Source of the DNA: Methanococcoides sp052057775
Lineage (GTDB): Archaea > Halobacteriota > Methanosarcinia > Methanosarcinales > Methanosarcinaceae
Assembly (NCBI RefSeq): GCF_052057775.1
Contig: NZ_CP195121.1
Coordinates: 558,001 to 622,000, forward strand
Direction: 5' to 3'
DNA: 64,000 nt
The notes beneath the pieces were generated by a model that was not told the origin of the DNA, searched no databases, and worked only from the letters and a program-made list of their open reading frames with translations. The position numbers and the translations under genes were made by a program. Numbering within the stretch: position 1 is the first letter of the stretch; every line of letters starts with the position of its first letter. Below are positions 35,832-44,999 of this stretch, piece by piece.

Positions 35832-37226
35832 ATGGACAGTATGACTTTCAGATCAGCAGAAGAGAAGTCTGATGAGCAGTTCATCACGGATTCTCAGAAA
35901 GCTGCTTCCAATTACAATTACGACACGGTATCCGGTTCGGTCTATTCAGGGCATGGCGATGCAACTTTTTCACAAACTCCTTCCCTTGCTCCTATGGTAA
36001 AACAGGAGAATGCCATTCAGGCTCCTCCGCAACCTTCCCAGATAATCATAGTGGGAACGGCTCATGTTTCGGAAAAGAGCGTTAACGAGGTAATTGCTAC
36101 TATCGAGCGCGAGAAACCTGACATAGTTGCTGTGGAGCTTTGTAAGAGCAGGTATGATTCACTGAAAGGTGAGGTCAAGGATTCGGAAGTACCTATCAAG
36201 GACATTCTGAGTGGCGGGAAGATCTACTATTTCCTTGTACACCTTTTGCTTGCCTATGTTCAGAAAAAGATCGGGGACGAGATGGGTGTCCAGCCCGGTG
36301 CTGAGATGATCACTGCCATCGATGCCGCAGAAGCCAGTGGTGCAAAGATAGCTCTTGTCGATCGTGACATCCAGCTTACCCTGCAGCGTTTCTGGAGCAA
36401 GATGGGATTCTTTGAGAAACTGAATATTGTTGTGACGCTTATTGCCTCTGCTTTAGGTATCGGCTCTTCAAAGAGCATTGACATTGATAACATCACCAAT
36501 CAGGATATGGTGACCATGCTCACCGATGAGCTGCGTCATGCATCTCCGAATGCTGCGGCTGTTCTCATCGATGAGAGGGATGCCTACATTGCAGGAAATC
36601 TCATCCGTGCTGCCAGAGGAGGCAACAAGAAGATCGTTGCGGTCCTTGGTGCGGGTCACAGGGCAGGTGTTGAGAAATATCTAAAGGACCCGAAGTCCAT
36701 ACCTCCGATGTCCTCACTTACCGAGCTTCCCAAAAAGCGCTTCAGTTTCATGAAGATAATCGGGCTTGGTATCGTTGCCATAGCTGTTGCAACTTTCCTG
36801 CTTTTGATCATGTCAGGTACACCAATTGAGCTTTTGCTGCTGGCATTTGGCTGGTGGTTCCTCATAAACGGTATCTTAAGTTCCATCGGAGCTGCCCTTG
36901 CAAGAGGTCATCCGTACTCTGTTATCACGGCTTTCCTTGTGGCATGGCTTACCTCCCTGAACCCCATGATGGCTGCAGGCTGGTTTGCAGGACTTATGGA
37001 GGCCAAGCAGAGGAACCCTACCACTGCAGACCTCAAGGAAATGGTCAAGCTGGAAAGCTTCAAAGAGCTTCAGGAAAACAATTTCTTCCGCGTTATCATG
37101 GTCGCAGCCCTTGCAAATATCGGAAGCACCATAGGCACTTTCATAGGTGTTTATGTGATGATGCAGGTTGCAGGCATAGATCCGAGGGAAGTTATCGGCA
37201 CAGGTCTTATGGCAATAGGTCTTTGA
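35832..37226 (+). CDS. TraB/PrgY-family membrane protein
   Basis: This 464-residue protein has a leading TraB domain with IIVGTAHVSEKSVNEV (about 73-88), KPDIVAVELCKSRYDSL, and a later LGAGHRAGVEKYL (about 272-284). From about 300 onward it has five or so membrane segments. TraB/PrgY proteins inhibit pheromone in enterococci; the archaeal role is unknown, and the conserved GTAH...E...GAGH pattern suggests a metalloprotease-like site. An N-terminal extension of 70 residues is polar. The gene follows the site-2 protease by eight bases. Confidence 0.85.
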   Translation: MDSMTFRSAEEKSDEQFITDSQKAASNYNYDTVSGSVYSGHGDATFSQTPSLAPMVKQENAIQAPPQPSQIIIVGTAHVSEKSVNEVIATIEREKPDIVAVELCKSRYDSLKGEVKDSEVPIKDILSGGKIYYFLVHLLLAYVQKKIGDEMGVQPGAEMITAIDAAEASGAKIALVDRDIQLTLQRFWSKMGFFEKLNIVVTLIASALGIGSSKSIDIDNITNQDMVTMLTDELRHASPNAAAVLIDERDAYIAGNLIRAARGGNKKIVAVLGAGHRAGVEKYLKDPKSIPPMSSLTELPKKRFSFMKIIGLGIVAIAVATFLLLIMSGTPIELLLLAFGWWFLINGILSSIGAALARGHPYSVITAFLVAWLTSLNPMMAAGWFAGLMEAKQRNPTTADLKEMVKLESFKELQENNFFRVIMVAALANIGSTIGTFIGVYVMMQVAGIDPREVIGTGLMAIGL

Positions 37227-37306
37227 AATGACCTGTTGCCTGCAATGTTTTTCTAATTTTGTATTTTGCTAGTCTGCAATATTTTTTTGTTTGATCGATC
37301 CGGCAC

Positions 37307-37894
37307 TTACAACCAGGTCCTTATCAAAGGGATGTCGGGAAGATTCTTCCAGACTTCCTCATAATTGTCGTATCCTGTCAGCAGATCTACAATGACCGGT
37401 AGTGGGTCGGCCCATATTTCCGGGAGGTCGGCTTCGCCCTTTACCTTTATTTCGTATGCAAGTGACTCTTCCGGTGGGTTGAACTTCGTATCAATGCTTT
37501 TTTTGTTTCCCCTTGCATCGACCCGAAGCCATCCTATCTCGGGAAGGTGGACAGCGTTCAGTCCGTGAAGGCAGAAAGGTTCACCATTTTCGTCCCTGCT
37601 CAGGCGCTGGTAGCAGAACCCTGTCGGGATATCGTTCGCCCTCAATAAGGCTGCCAGAAGATGACTTTTAGCATAACAGTATCCTGTTCCTGCTTCCAGG
37701 ACCTCGGAAGCTTTCAGGGTGATGGGGTTCATGCAGTGGTCATGGCTGTGATATATCTTGTCCCTGACCCATTCGAAACATTTTCCTGTTATTTCTATGG
37801 GGTCTTCCAGTCCGGAAGCAAGTTCCTTTGCAAGTTTTTCAACTTCCGGGTGTTTCCAGTCGATTATCTCGGTGGGACGAAGGTATTCCTGCAT
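37307..37894 (-). CDS. Transglutaminase-like cysteine protease-fold protein
   Basis: This 195-residue protein has a Cys-His-Asp triad: Cys73 (AGTGYCYAKS), His116 (LNAVHLPEIG) and Asp126 (WLRVDARG). This is the standard transglutaminase-core layout (TGc). It has no signal peptide or membrane segment, so it is probably cytoplasmic. Archaeal members are uncharacterised; peptidase or amidase activity is likely. It is monocistronic and converges with the TraB-like gene. Confidence 0.85.
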   Translation of the reverse strand: MQEYLRPTEIIDWKHPEVEKLAKELASGLEDPIEITGKCFEWVRDKIYHSHDHCMNPITLKASEVLEAGTGYCYAKSHLLAALLRANDIPTGFCYQRLSRDENGEPFCLHGLNAVHLPEIGWLRVDARGNKKSIDTKFNPPEESLAYEIKVKGEADLPEIWADPLPVIVDLLTGYDNYEEVWKNLPDIPLIRTWL

Positions 37895-38034
37895 GCTATC
37901 ACCATTTATTCCTGAACGTATTGAGTTAAATTGTCGCCAACTATCGCTGATTGATCTGGTATTATGTGTACAGAGAAATTTAATTAAATTTCTGAAAATG
38001 AGGTCTAAAAAGAGAAAAGAAAAAAGTGACGACC

Positions 38035-38928
38035 TTAGAAAAGGTCGTGCAGGTTGAACTTGTGTGGTCCGAGATTTCCGCCGTAGTTACCTGCGGTGAT
38101 CTTCTTGACACCTGGTGTTGCTACAGCTGCTTCGATACCTGCTGCCATTGCCTCATTTATAGCGTCTGCATCTATACCGTTGATAACGATCTCGTAAACA
38201 CAGTTTACATCTGCAGGGATCTCTGAACCTTCTACCTGATCCTTGATACTTGGACAGAATTTCTCATTAGCTGTTGCCTTGAGGAACTTGTACTTGTTTG
38301 CACCTGCCTTGGAACCACTTGCAACGATTCCGCCTGGGAATGGTGTGACCACACCCTCGACAGCCTGGATAGAATCGACTGCATTCTCTGCTGCGGTGAG
38401 AGCGTTCATCTGTGTGTCTGCGAAGATGAAGAAGTTTCCACCTGCGATAGCTTCTATTGCACCAATGGAGTCTTCTACAAGGAAGTCACCCTCCATCATT
38501 GGGATCACGTGCATCTTGCGTCCATCGACCTCTGTCTGGGACTCTGTTCCATCTGCGAAGTATCTGAGCTTGTTCCCGGTGTCGAACTGCTTCTCTGCAT
38601 CAGGGAGACCGTTGAACACTGCAGTTGTTGGTGCTGTGAGGACACACTGACCAATGCGCTCCAGGAGCTGACCTTCAAGTCCCTTGTATCCAAAGGTGTA
38701 GATCTGAATGTAAACACCTGGTCTGCCGTCTGGTGTCTCACTACCGTCCACGTACATCTCAATGCCAGCTTCAGCAGGGCATCCAATGACGGATGTTCCG
38801 AATCCGGTTGCTTCCTGTGCTGCGACAGCTGCCCAGCGTGATGTTGCGGCTGTGATCAGTACACGTGCCATTTTGATTGGAAAGGCCTCTGCGAATGTAT
38901 CTTCGATTTCTACTCCGTTAAGTTCCAT
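38035..38928 (-). CDS. ftr: Formylmethanofuran:tetrahydromethanopterin formyltransferase
   Basis: Ftr moves the formyl group from methanofuran to tetrahydromethanopterin in the C1 pathway (methanogenesis or methyl-group oxidation). It has 297 residues, the known length. The N-terminus MELNGVEIEDTFAEAFPIKM and the internal TAATSRWAAVAAQEATGFGTS are diagnostic. ATG 38928 is chosen: GGTG lies seven bases upstream, and the in-frame GTG at 38937 is part of it. It is transcribed alone. Confidence 0.95.
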   Translation of the reverse strand: MELNGVEIEDTFAEAFPIKMARVLITAATSRWAAVAAQEATGFGTSVIGCPAEAGIEMYVDGSETPDGRPGVYIQIYTFGYKGLEGQLLERIGQCVLTAPTTAVFNGLPDAEKQFDTGNKLRYFADGTESQTEVDGRKMHVIPMMEGDFLVEDSIGAIEAIAGGNFFIFADTQMNALTAAENAVDSIQAVEGVVTPFPGGIVASGSKAGANKYKFLKATANEKFCPSIKDQVEGSEIPADVNCVYEIVINGIDADAINEAMAAGIEAAVATPGVKKITAGNYGGNLGPHKFNLHDLF

Positions 38929-39098
38929 TAAAAACACCTACGTAATTGAATATTTAGTATGGATTAGAATACTATTACAATACATATATGTTATGTCCGG
39001 CGATGGATAACACATTTTCAAGGGATGATCTGAAAAAAGAATTGCAATTGAAGCGGATCAATTTCCAGTTGAATCCGGTGACAGAGATTTTTGCAAGA

Positions 39099-39515
39099 TC
39101 AGGAAAAATTGCTCTTTTTACCACAACTATGGCAGTATCCTTTGTGTACGCAGATAGTGCCTCCACATTCAGGACATGTCCATCTTATCTTTTCATTTTC
39201 TACGAACTTTTCCAGGCCATATTCTTTGATATGTTCAAGATTTTCGATCATGCTCATATTATATTTTGTCCGGTATCTCTTGTCCAGATGTTTCAATCTG
39301 TCACAGGGAAACTTCTCACACTCAAAGCAGAATTGTGCCCTGCCATTCTCAAAGGTCGGGCAGTTCTTGATCCTGCATTTGGAACGGCTAATAGACTTGT
39401 TCTCATCCGGTCCCCGGCAACCGGGACACTTGTTCCTGTCCCTAAGGTAAGCCATGCAGATACCACAGTTCATTCCGCATGGAGCGATAAGTGAGAGTTG
39501 TTTCGAGGATTCCAT
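39099..39515 (-). CDS. DUF3795 cysteine-rich protein
   Basis: This protein of about 138 residues is rich in cysteine pairs. It begins IAPCGMNCGICMAYLRDRNKCPGC, has CRIKNCPTF in the middle and CFECEKFPC after it. A separate zinc ribbon CPECGGTICVHKGYCHSCG lies at the end. The first three clusters define DUF3795, of unknown function and probably metal-binding. ATG 39515 is preferred; the alternative ATG at 39536 is in frame. It lies between ftr and the 533-residue membrane protein gene, on the same strand. Confidence 0.8.
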   Translation of the reverse strand: MESSKQLSLIAPCGMNCGICMAYLRDRNKCPGCRGPDENKSISRSKCRIKNCPTFENGRAQFCFECEKFPCDRLKHLDKRYRTKYNMSMIENLEHIKEYGLEKFVENEKIRWTCPECGGTICVHKGYCHSCGKKSNFS

Positions 39516-39596
39516 ACTATAATATTTATTTTTCAAACTATATGCCTTGTGTTTCGGTATAGGAAAATCCGTAGTTTGAGAAGTATCAGGCAGGAT

Positions 39597-41198
39597 TTAG
39601 GATTTCTCACCGTACTTTTCCAAAAAGATCCTGTATAGCTTTTCCTCGCCTGTCCTGTATTCTGCGATATCCATCACAGAATCCTGCACCAGTATGGCAG
39701 CTTCATCGTACTTATCCAGACCTGCAAAGGCAGTTCCAACTGCACTCACAGCTGCTGTGAGCTCTGAACGCATTGAAGAGATACATATCTCCTTGAGCGA
39801 GATAATGACCTGACTAACGATCTCATCAGCCATACTGTCAGTTTTTCCATCAGAGCTTCCTTTAAGGGCTGTGATCCCGATCTCTTCGATCTCTTTTATA
39901 CTTCTCAGGGTCTCATTTTCCAGATTTTCCCTTGAGGCTCCAATTGCGAGGTCGGTCATTGCCCATGTTGTTTCCAGGAGGTCCCTTCCGGACATGAACT
40001 TGCCCATTCTCCTGAAGGAGTCCATCAGTTCTTTGAAGGCTTTCTGCCTTTCATTCCCTTCCAGTCTCAGGATCCGGGTGCCAATATCGCGCATTGTGAG
40101 CACTATGGACCTTATATAGGTTGTCTGTTCCTTGTTAGCTGCTATTCTTGCAAGTTCTACCAGCTCTTCCTTGACCGCTGTCATTATGGCAGGATCGCCT
40201 GAGAAGGCAGCGTGTTCGGCTATCTCTTTGAACACGACAAGTCCTTTCTCGACTGTGGTTTCCTGTTTATAACCGGCAGCAGTTTGCGTTATAGCGCCTG
40301 TGGTTTCAACAAAATAGCGCTGTAAACCAGTTGTGTTGTTTCTTTTTGCTGCTGCGAAAAGCGATCCGATGGTGGCGATAGATGAAACAGCACCTGCCTG
40401 GCTTCCATGTTTTGCAGCCGAGGTACCAATACTTCCTATGGAACTTATGATCTCTTTTGTTGCATTGCTCTCTTTTTCCAGTGCTATCAGACCCATTTCC
40501 AGCAAGTGTGCATTCACATGGCTGGAGATATCCGTGGTCTCCTTTGAACCTGTCATGAGGTTCTGTGATATCGTGGTTATCTTGCGGAGTCCTGTTGTGT
40601 ATCTATCTTCGTCATTGTTCCTGATAGCGCATCGTATGCTGTCAACTGCCGGGTATAACGGGTCATCTACGTTCCTTAAATTCTTTTTTGCTGAGACCTC
40701 TAACATGTCGTAGGCACTGACCTTACCCAGCATCTGATCGAACTTCCTGACGATCGATTCGTTGTAGAGATTTTTTGTTATCACAGCCCCGATATAACCA
40801 AGTGCTACTGCCAACGCTACCAAAAGTCCAAGTGTGGAAGGTTCATGGAGTCTTAGCAGGTGGGCTGCTGCTAGTGTAAAGATAGTAGTTCCCATTATGA
40901 ATGAGATCATGTGGCCGGATGACCTTTGTCTTGAGGTTTGCCACATTGATGTTGCCCAGAGGGACCCGAAAAGGACGAGGAGAACACTGTCATTGGCAAT
41001 ATCAGGTGTAACTTTTCCTGTAAGCAGCGCAGCTATCACCGATATCTGGACCGAGAATGCCCCTATCGCAAGGTCCGAACCGACATCTGAAAGGTCCATT
41101 TTCAGGTTATGACGTATAGCGATGTCAGCAAAAAGGAAGGCTGCTGTAAGACCTATTACCATTGCGGTATCGATCGTTGTCGTCAGTAGGATCTCCAT
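39597..41198 (-). CDS. Membrane protein with long soluble helical-repeat domain
   Basis: This 533-residue protein has four or five hydrophobic segments in the first 150 residues. About 380 residues follow that are helical, with repeated leucine, alanine and isoleucine patterns and no recognised domain (possibly HEAT-like). It has no signal peptide beyond the membrane segments. It follows the Kv-type channel gene by 27 bases on the same strand, so it is likely its operon partner. It may scaffold or sense at the membrane; that is inference. Confidence 0.6.
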   Translation of the reverse strand: MEILLTTTIDTAMVIGLTAAFLFADIAIRHNLKMDLSDVGSDLAIGAFSVQISVIAALLTGKVTPDIANDSVLLVLFGSLWATSMWQTSRQRSSGHMISFIMGTTIFTLAAAHLLRLHEPSTLGLLVALAVALGYIGAVITKNLYNESIVRKFDQMLGKVSAYDMLEVSAKKNLRNVDDPLYPAVDSIRCAIRNNDEDRYTTGLRKITTISQNLMTGSKETTDISSHVNAHLLEMGLIALEKESNATKEIISSIGSIGTSAAKHGSQAGAVSSIATIGSLFAAAKRNNTTGLQRYFVETTGAITQTAAGYKQETTVEKGLVVFKEIAEHAAFSGDPAIMTAVKEELVELARIAANKEQTTYIRSIVLTMRDIGTRILRLEGNERQKAFKELMDSFRRMGKFMSGRDLLETTWAMTDLAIGASRENLENETLRSIKEIEEIGITALKGSSDGKTDSMADEIVSQVIISLKEICISSMRSELTAAVSAVGTAFAGLDKYDEAAILVQDSVMDIAEYRTGEEKLYRIFLEKYGEKS

Positions 41199-41225
41199 GT
41201 TATCAACATCCTTTATCTAAAAATT

Positions 41226-42104
41226 TCAAAGTTTTGCTCCGCAGTATTTACAATAATAAGCATCTGTATCGTGCCCCTGCAGTCCGCAGTTGTGGCAGAC
41301 GATATTAACTGCAACATCCTTTGTAGCTTCTGCTATTTCCACAGGCATGGCTGTCAAGCTACGGTTTATGATCGAATGGGTGACGATACCTGTGGGTACT
41401 GCTATGATGGAATAACCGATGACCATTATGATGGATGCCATTGCCTGTCCCAGCGGTGTTATGGGAACGATATCCCCGTATCCAACCGTTGTAAGGGTTA
41501 TGATCGCCCAGTAGATGCTTCTAGGGATGCTGGTGAATCCGCTCTCTTCTCCTTCGATGACGTACATCAGGGAGCCCAGTATTATCACGAGGTTCAGGAC
41601 AGTGAACATGAACACCGTTATCTTCCTGCTGCTGTCTTTGAGGGACTGTACCAGCATTTCGGCTTCTGATAAGTATTGAACGAGCTTGAGCACCCTGAAT
41701 ATCCTTAGCAGCCGAAGTACTCTGATTATCAGGAGGTACTGGCTTCCCGGAAGGAGCATACTGAGGTATGTAGGGATTATCGCTAGAAGGTCTATGACAC
41801 CAAAAAAGCTGGTAGCATAGCGTTTTTTGCTCTTGACACAGATGATCCTCAGGATATATTCAATGGTGAAAAGGGCGGTGAAAAACAGCTCCGACAGATA
41901 GAGTGTCTCATGGTGGACGCTGCTGATGGACCGAACACTGTCGAGCATTACAACGGCGACGCTCAGGACGATGGTCACTATCAGGGCAACATCAAAATAT
42001 CTTCCGTAGGGTGAATCGGCCTCAAAGATCAGTTTGTAAAGGCTCAGACGCCACCCCTTGGTATCCGGCCTGTTCTCTCCCTCTCTGCACCATCTGTATG
42101 CCAT
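41226..42104 (-). CDS. Voltage-gated-type potassium channel with zinc ribbon
   Basis: This protein of about 292 residues has six membrane segments in Kv style. The S4 charge series is VLRLLRIFRVLKLV (about 110-123). The pore filter is TLTTVGYGDIVP (about 195-206). S1 is ALIVTIVLSVAVVML. A C-terminal ribbon, CHNCGLQGHD and YCKYCGAKL, is unusual for Kv channels. ATG 42104 is chosen since AAGGAGAGG lies upstream; the in-frame ATG at 42125 lies before it. It is the first gene of an operon with the membrane repeat protein. Confidence 0.88.
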   Translation of the reverse strand: MAYRWCREGENRPDTKGWRLSLYKLIFEADSPYGRYFDVALIVTIVLSVAVVMLDSVRSISSVHHETLYLSELFFTALFTIEYILRIICVKSKKRYATSFFGVIDLLAIIPTYLSMLLPGSQYLLIIRVLRLLRIFRVLKLVQYLSEAEMLVQSLKDSSRKITVFMFTVLNLVIILGSLMYVIEGEESGFTSIPRSIYWAIITLTTVGYGDIVPITPLGQAMASIIMVIGYSIIAVPTGIVTHSIINRSLTAMPVEIAEATKDVAVNIVCHNCGLQGHDTDAYYCKYCGAKL

Positions 42105-42249
42105 TATCCCTCTCCTTAGAAACAAGGTGATGACCTTGCATCCCGTTGCCTGTGTGGCATCCGGGAACTTGAGTTAATTATCTCTCTGTTCTTTTATAAA
42201 ACATTCTGAATTATAGCCATGGTATGACAAAAGGTTTATTTCCTTTCAT

Positions 42250-42279
42250 CTCATATTTGAGATGCATCTCATATTTGAG
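42250..42279. promoter_or_regulatory. Tandem operator of the riboflavin operon (RbkR-type)
   Basis: Two identical copies of CTCATATTTGAG (42250-42261 and 42268-42279), each part of a 15-base direct repeat with an 18-base period, lie just downstream of a TATA-like GTTTATTTC. Their half-sites CTCA...TGAG form dyads. Their overlap with the expected transcript start suits repression by the HTH domain of the RibK encoded immediately downstream. Confidence 0.65.
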
Positions 42280-42297
42280 CCGATGAAGGTACCACTA

Positions 42298-42969
42298 ATG
42301 CATCGCATAAATTCTTTGAAACACCTTGCCCTTCTGGGCGCATTGAAAAGGCCTGTAAAGATATCTTCCAGTGAGTTCACCAAATATACTTACACCAGCT
42401 CCAAGACAGCTGCAAGGACGTTAAAACAGCTGGAAGAGGAGGGACTAATCAAGCGCAGTATCATTCCCGAAGGTCAGATGATCTCCATTACGGAGGAAGG
42501 TCGCACCTGGCTTGAGAGGGAGTACAATGATTACAGGCATATCTTTTGTGGCGATGAAAGAAAGGTGGAGCTGTATGGGAATGTGATAACAGGCCTTGGG
42601 GAAGGCCAGTATTATATCTCTCAGGAAGGCTACCGTAAGCAGTTCGAGGAAAAGCTGGATTTTGTTCCTTATCCGGGTACCCTAAATGTGAGACTTACCG
42701 ATCATAGTGCGGATGTACAGAAGGAAATGACTCCGAAGAATATGATACAGATAGCCGGTTTTACCAACGGCCAGCGTACCTTTGGAAGCTGCAATTGCTA
42801 TTTTGTGGAGGTAGAGGGTATCCGTGCCGCAGTGGTGACACCTGAGCGTTCACATTATCCCCATGATCTGCTGGAGATCATAGCCCCGGTCCATCTCAGG
42901 GAGACCCTGAAGCTCAGGGACGGGGATGAAGTAAAGATTACAGTAGAAGACCGAAGCACATGTGAGTGA
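42298..42969 (+). CDS. ribK: CTP-dependent riboflavin kinase fused to HTH (RbkR-like)
   Basis: This 223-residue protein has an N-terminal winged helix of about 70 residues (SSKTAARTLKQLEEEGLIKR) fused to the archaeal DUF120/RibK kinase. Kinase marks are VITGLGEGQYYIS and YPGTLNVRLTD. Fusions of this type (RbkR) act as both kinase and repressor of flavin genes. ATG 42298 is chosen because AAGGT lies seven bases before it and tandem operators lie upstream of it; in-frame ATGs at 42262 and 42283 would run through them. It is in operon with ribB. Confidence 0.88.
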   Translation: MHRINSLKHLALLGALKRPVKISSSEFTKYTYTSSKTAARTLKQLEEEGLIKRSIIPEGQMISITEEGRTWLEREYNDYRHIFCGDERKVELYGNVITGLGEGQYYISQEGYRKQFEEKLDFVPYPGTLNVRLTDHSADVQKEMTPKNMIQIAGFTNGQRTFGSCNCYFVEVEGIRAAVVTPERSHYPHDLLEIIAPVHLRETLKLRDGDEVKITVEDRSTCE

Positions 42970-42973
42970 TCCT

Positions 42974-43693
42974 ATGAGTTCCGATGAAAATTACAGTGAC
43001 AATATCAAAAAAGCATTGAAGGCCGCAAGAAACGGCGAGATGTTCTTCATCTTTGATTCCGACAGCCGTGAAGGAGAAACAGATTTCGTGATCGCTGCAG
43101 GAGCCGTTACTCCTGATGATGTGCGCTGGATGCGCAGGGACGGTGGCGGACTGATCTGTGTTGCTCTCGATGGCGAATCTTCCGAAAAGCTCGGTCTTCC
43201 GTTCATTTCCGATATCCTCCGTGACGAGGTGGAAAAATATCCTGCCCTTGGCACTACCGTTGAAAGGGGTGGAGACCTTGCCTACGACAGCCGTTCCTCA
43301 TTTTCAATATGGGTGAACCACAGGAGGACCAGAACAGGAATTCCTGACAACGACAGGGCGCTGACCATAAACGAGCTCTCGAATATCACCGAGAAGGTCC
43401 TCGATGGCGAGAATGTGGACTTCGGTTCCGAGTTCCGCACACCAGGACACGTTGCACTCCTGCGTGCAGCTGACAGGTTGGTCCATGAGCGCAGGGGACA
43501 GACCGAGCTCTCAATTGCTATTGCAAAGATGGCAGGTGTCACACCTGCAATGGTGGTCTGTGAGATGCTTGACGATGCAAGCGGCAAGGCCCTTTCCAAA
43601 GAAGATGCAATGGAATATGCCCGTCTGCATGACCTCGTGTTCCTCGAAGGACAGGAGATCGTGGATGCATATGAGCGGTGGGAGAAAGCCTGA
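42974..43693 (+). CDS. ribB: 3,4-dihydroxy-2-butanone 4-phosphate synthase
   Basis: RibB makes the four-carbon unit of riboflavin from ribulose 5-phosphate. The 239-residue protein has the signature DSDSREGETDFVIAAG (about 27-42), RRDGGGLICVAL and later HVALLRAAD. It is a stand-alone RibB, not fused to GTP cyclohydrolase II. ATG 42974 is preferred: GAGTGAT sits three bases upstream. GTG 42962 would overlap ribK by eight bases. It shares the ribK promoter and operator. Confidence 0.92.
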   Translation: MSSDENYSDNIKKALKAARNGEMFFIFDSDSREGETDFVIAAGAVTPDDVRWMRRDGGGLICVALDGESSEKLGLPFISDILRDEVEKYPALGTTVERGGDLAYDSRSSFSIWVNHRRTRTGIPDNDRALTINELSNITEKVLDGENVDFGSEFRTPGHVALLRAADRLVHERRGQTELSIAIAKMAGVTPAMVVCEMLDDASGKALSKEDAMEYARLHDLVFLEGQEIVDAYERWEKA

Positions 43694-43773
43694 AGCTTTA
43701 CTTTCGCTCTCTTTTTTACCTTTTTTTCAGAAAGAATGATATACTGATAGTGACTATTATAGTTCGACCCCGT

Positions 43774-43851
43774 GGGGCCGTAGGGTAGCCTGGTCCATCC
43801 TGCAAGGCTGGGGGTCTTGCGACTTGAGTTCAAATCTCAGCGGCCCCACCA
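43774..43851 (+). tRNA. tRNA-Pro (anticodon GGG)
   Basis: The acceptor arm GGGGCCG pairs with CGGCCCC, followed by A and an encoded CCA (43849-43851). The D arm is GGGT/ATCC with loop AGCCTGGTCC. The anticodon stem is CAAGG/TCTTG with loop CTGGGGG, giving anticodon GGG at positions 34-36 and G37. The T arm has TTCAAAT. The anticodon reads proline codons CCC and CCU. There is no intron. The encoded CCA is notable for an archaeon but not unique. Confidence 0.92.
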
Positions 43852-43875
43852 AAAGATCACGCTTCTTTAGCGCGG

Positions 43876-43908
43876 GTCCGTTTCGCTCCGCTCAAGCGGA
43901 CTGTTTTT
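43876..43908 (+). terminator. Terminator of tRNA-Pro
   Basis: GTCCGTTT (43876-43883) and AAGCGGAC (43894-43901) form an 8-bp stem with one G-U pair. It is followed by T, G and a run of five Ts (43904-43908). Confidence 0.55.
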
Positions 43909-44085
43909 ACGTGTCCCAATTTCAGGAATTATAAATTCTGCTTTTGTTTTTACATTGAGCTTTTGTATTGATGTTTTATTTTGCGGGTCTATATTTCATT
44001 TTTATAGACATAATAAGAAAAATGAGAAACCTATATCAAGTTCCATGGCAATTATTTATTAAGAAAAAGGAACTGGTGATGTGTC

Positions 44086-44994
44086 ATTACTGCTGTTATT
44101 GTAGCTGAGGATCTGAAAAAGGTATACGGGGACTTTCTGGCCGTGGATTCTGTGGCCTTTTCTGTGGAGGAGGGAGAGGTTTTTGGTTTTCTGGGGCCCA
44201 ATGGTGCGGGTAAGACCACTACCATGCGGATGATACAGTGTATCTCTCCTATGACCTCGGGGAAGCTGGAGGTGTTCGGGATGGATGTGAATACGAAGCA
44301 GCGTGAGATCAAGTACTGGATGGGTGTTGTTCCGCAGGAGAACAATCTGGACCCTGATTTTACTGTGTATGAGAATCTGCTTGTTTTTTCACGATATTTC
44401 GATATTCCTGAGGCTGAGGCTAGGAGAAGGATCGATGAGCTTCTTGAGTTCGTGCATCTGGAAGAGAAGCGGGATACGATGACCGAAGCTCTTTCAGGAG
44501 GTATGAAGAGGAGGCTGGTGCTGGCCCGGGCGCTGATTAACAAGCCCCGGTTGCTGATACTGGATGAGCCTACGGTGGGGCTGGACCCGCAGTCAAGGCA
44601 TTTGATGTGGGATAGGCTCAAGGGGCTTAAGAAGGAGGGAGTGACCATTGTGCTTACCACGCATTACCTTGAGGAGGCTTCACAGTTGTGTGACAGGCTT
44701 GTGATCATGGATTACGGGAAGATACTGGTGGAAGGCAGCCCTCAGGAGATGATCGATGAGATAATAGGGCCTTCGATCGTGGAGACGGAAGCTCATCCGG
44801 GTGTGATCTCATGTCTTGAGAAACATCAGGCAGACTATGAGGTCCTGGGGGATGAAGTGCAGATATATACTGATAGACCGCAGGAAGTGACGGACCATCT
44901 GTTGTCGGAGTGTGAGCTTACCAGTGTAACTGCAAGGGCTTCGACGCTGGAGGATGTGTTCCTGAAGCTTACGGGAAGGAAACTGAGGGAGTGA
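44086..44994 (+). CDS. ABC-2 type exporter ATPase
   Basis: This ABC ATPase of about 302 residues has an A-loop tyrosine in KKVYGDFLAV, Walker A GPNGAGKTTTM, signature LSGGMKRR and Walker B LLILDEPTVGLD. The C-terminal tail after about residue 235 is family-typical. The first canonical start (GTG 44143) would remove the A-loop strand. The frame is open upstream only to 44080, with ATT 44086 (6 bases after GGTGAT) as the likely noncanonical start. ATG 44079 is out of frame by one base. It could be a noncanonical start or a one-base error. Confidence 0.85.
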   Translation: MTAVIVAEDLKKVYGDFLAVDSVAFSVEEGEVFGFLGPNGAGKTTTMRMIQCISPMTSGKLEVFGMDVNTKQREIKYWMGVVPQENNLDPDFTVYENLLVFSRYFDIPEAEARRRIDELLEFVHLEEKRDTMTEALSGGMKRRLVLARALINKPRLLILDEPTVGLDPQSRHLMWDRLKGLKKEGVTIVLTTHYLEEASQLCDRLVIMDYGKILVEGSPQEMIDEIIGPSIVETEAHPGVISCLEKHQADYEVLGDEVQIYTDRPQEVTDHLLSECELTSVTARASTLEDVFLKLTGRKLRE

Positions 44995-44999
44995 GATCG

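Larger units (their letters stand above)
43694..44085. other. Intergenic region around tRNA-Pro (392 bp)
   Basis: It holds the tRNA-Pro gene with its own terminator and, beyond it, about 170 bp of AT-rich DNA before the ABC ATPase. Nothing else is supported. Confidence 0.6.
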
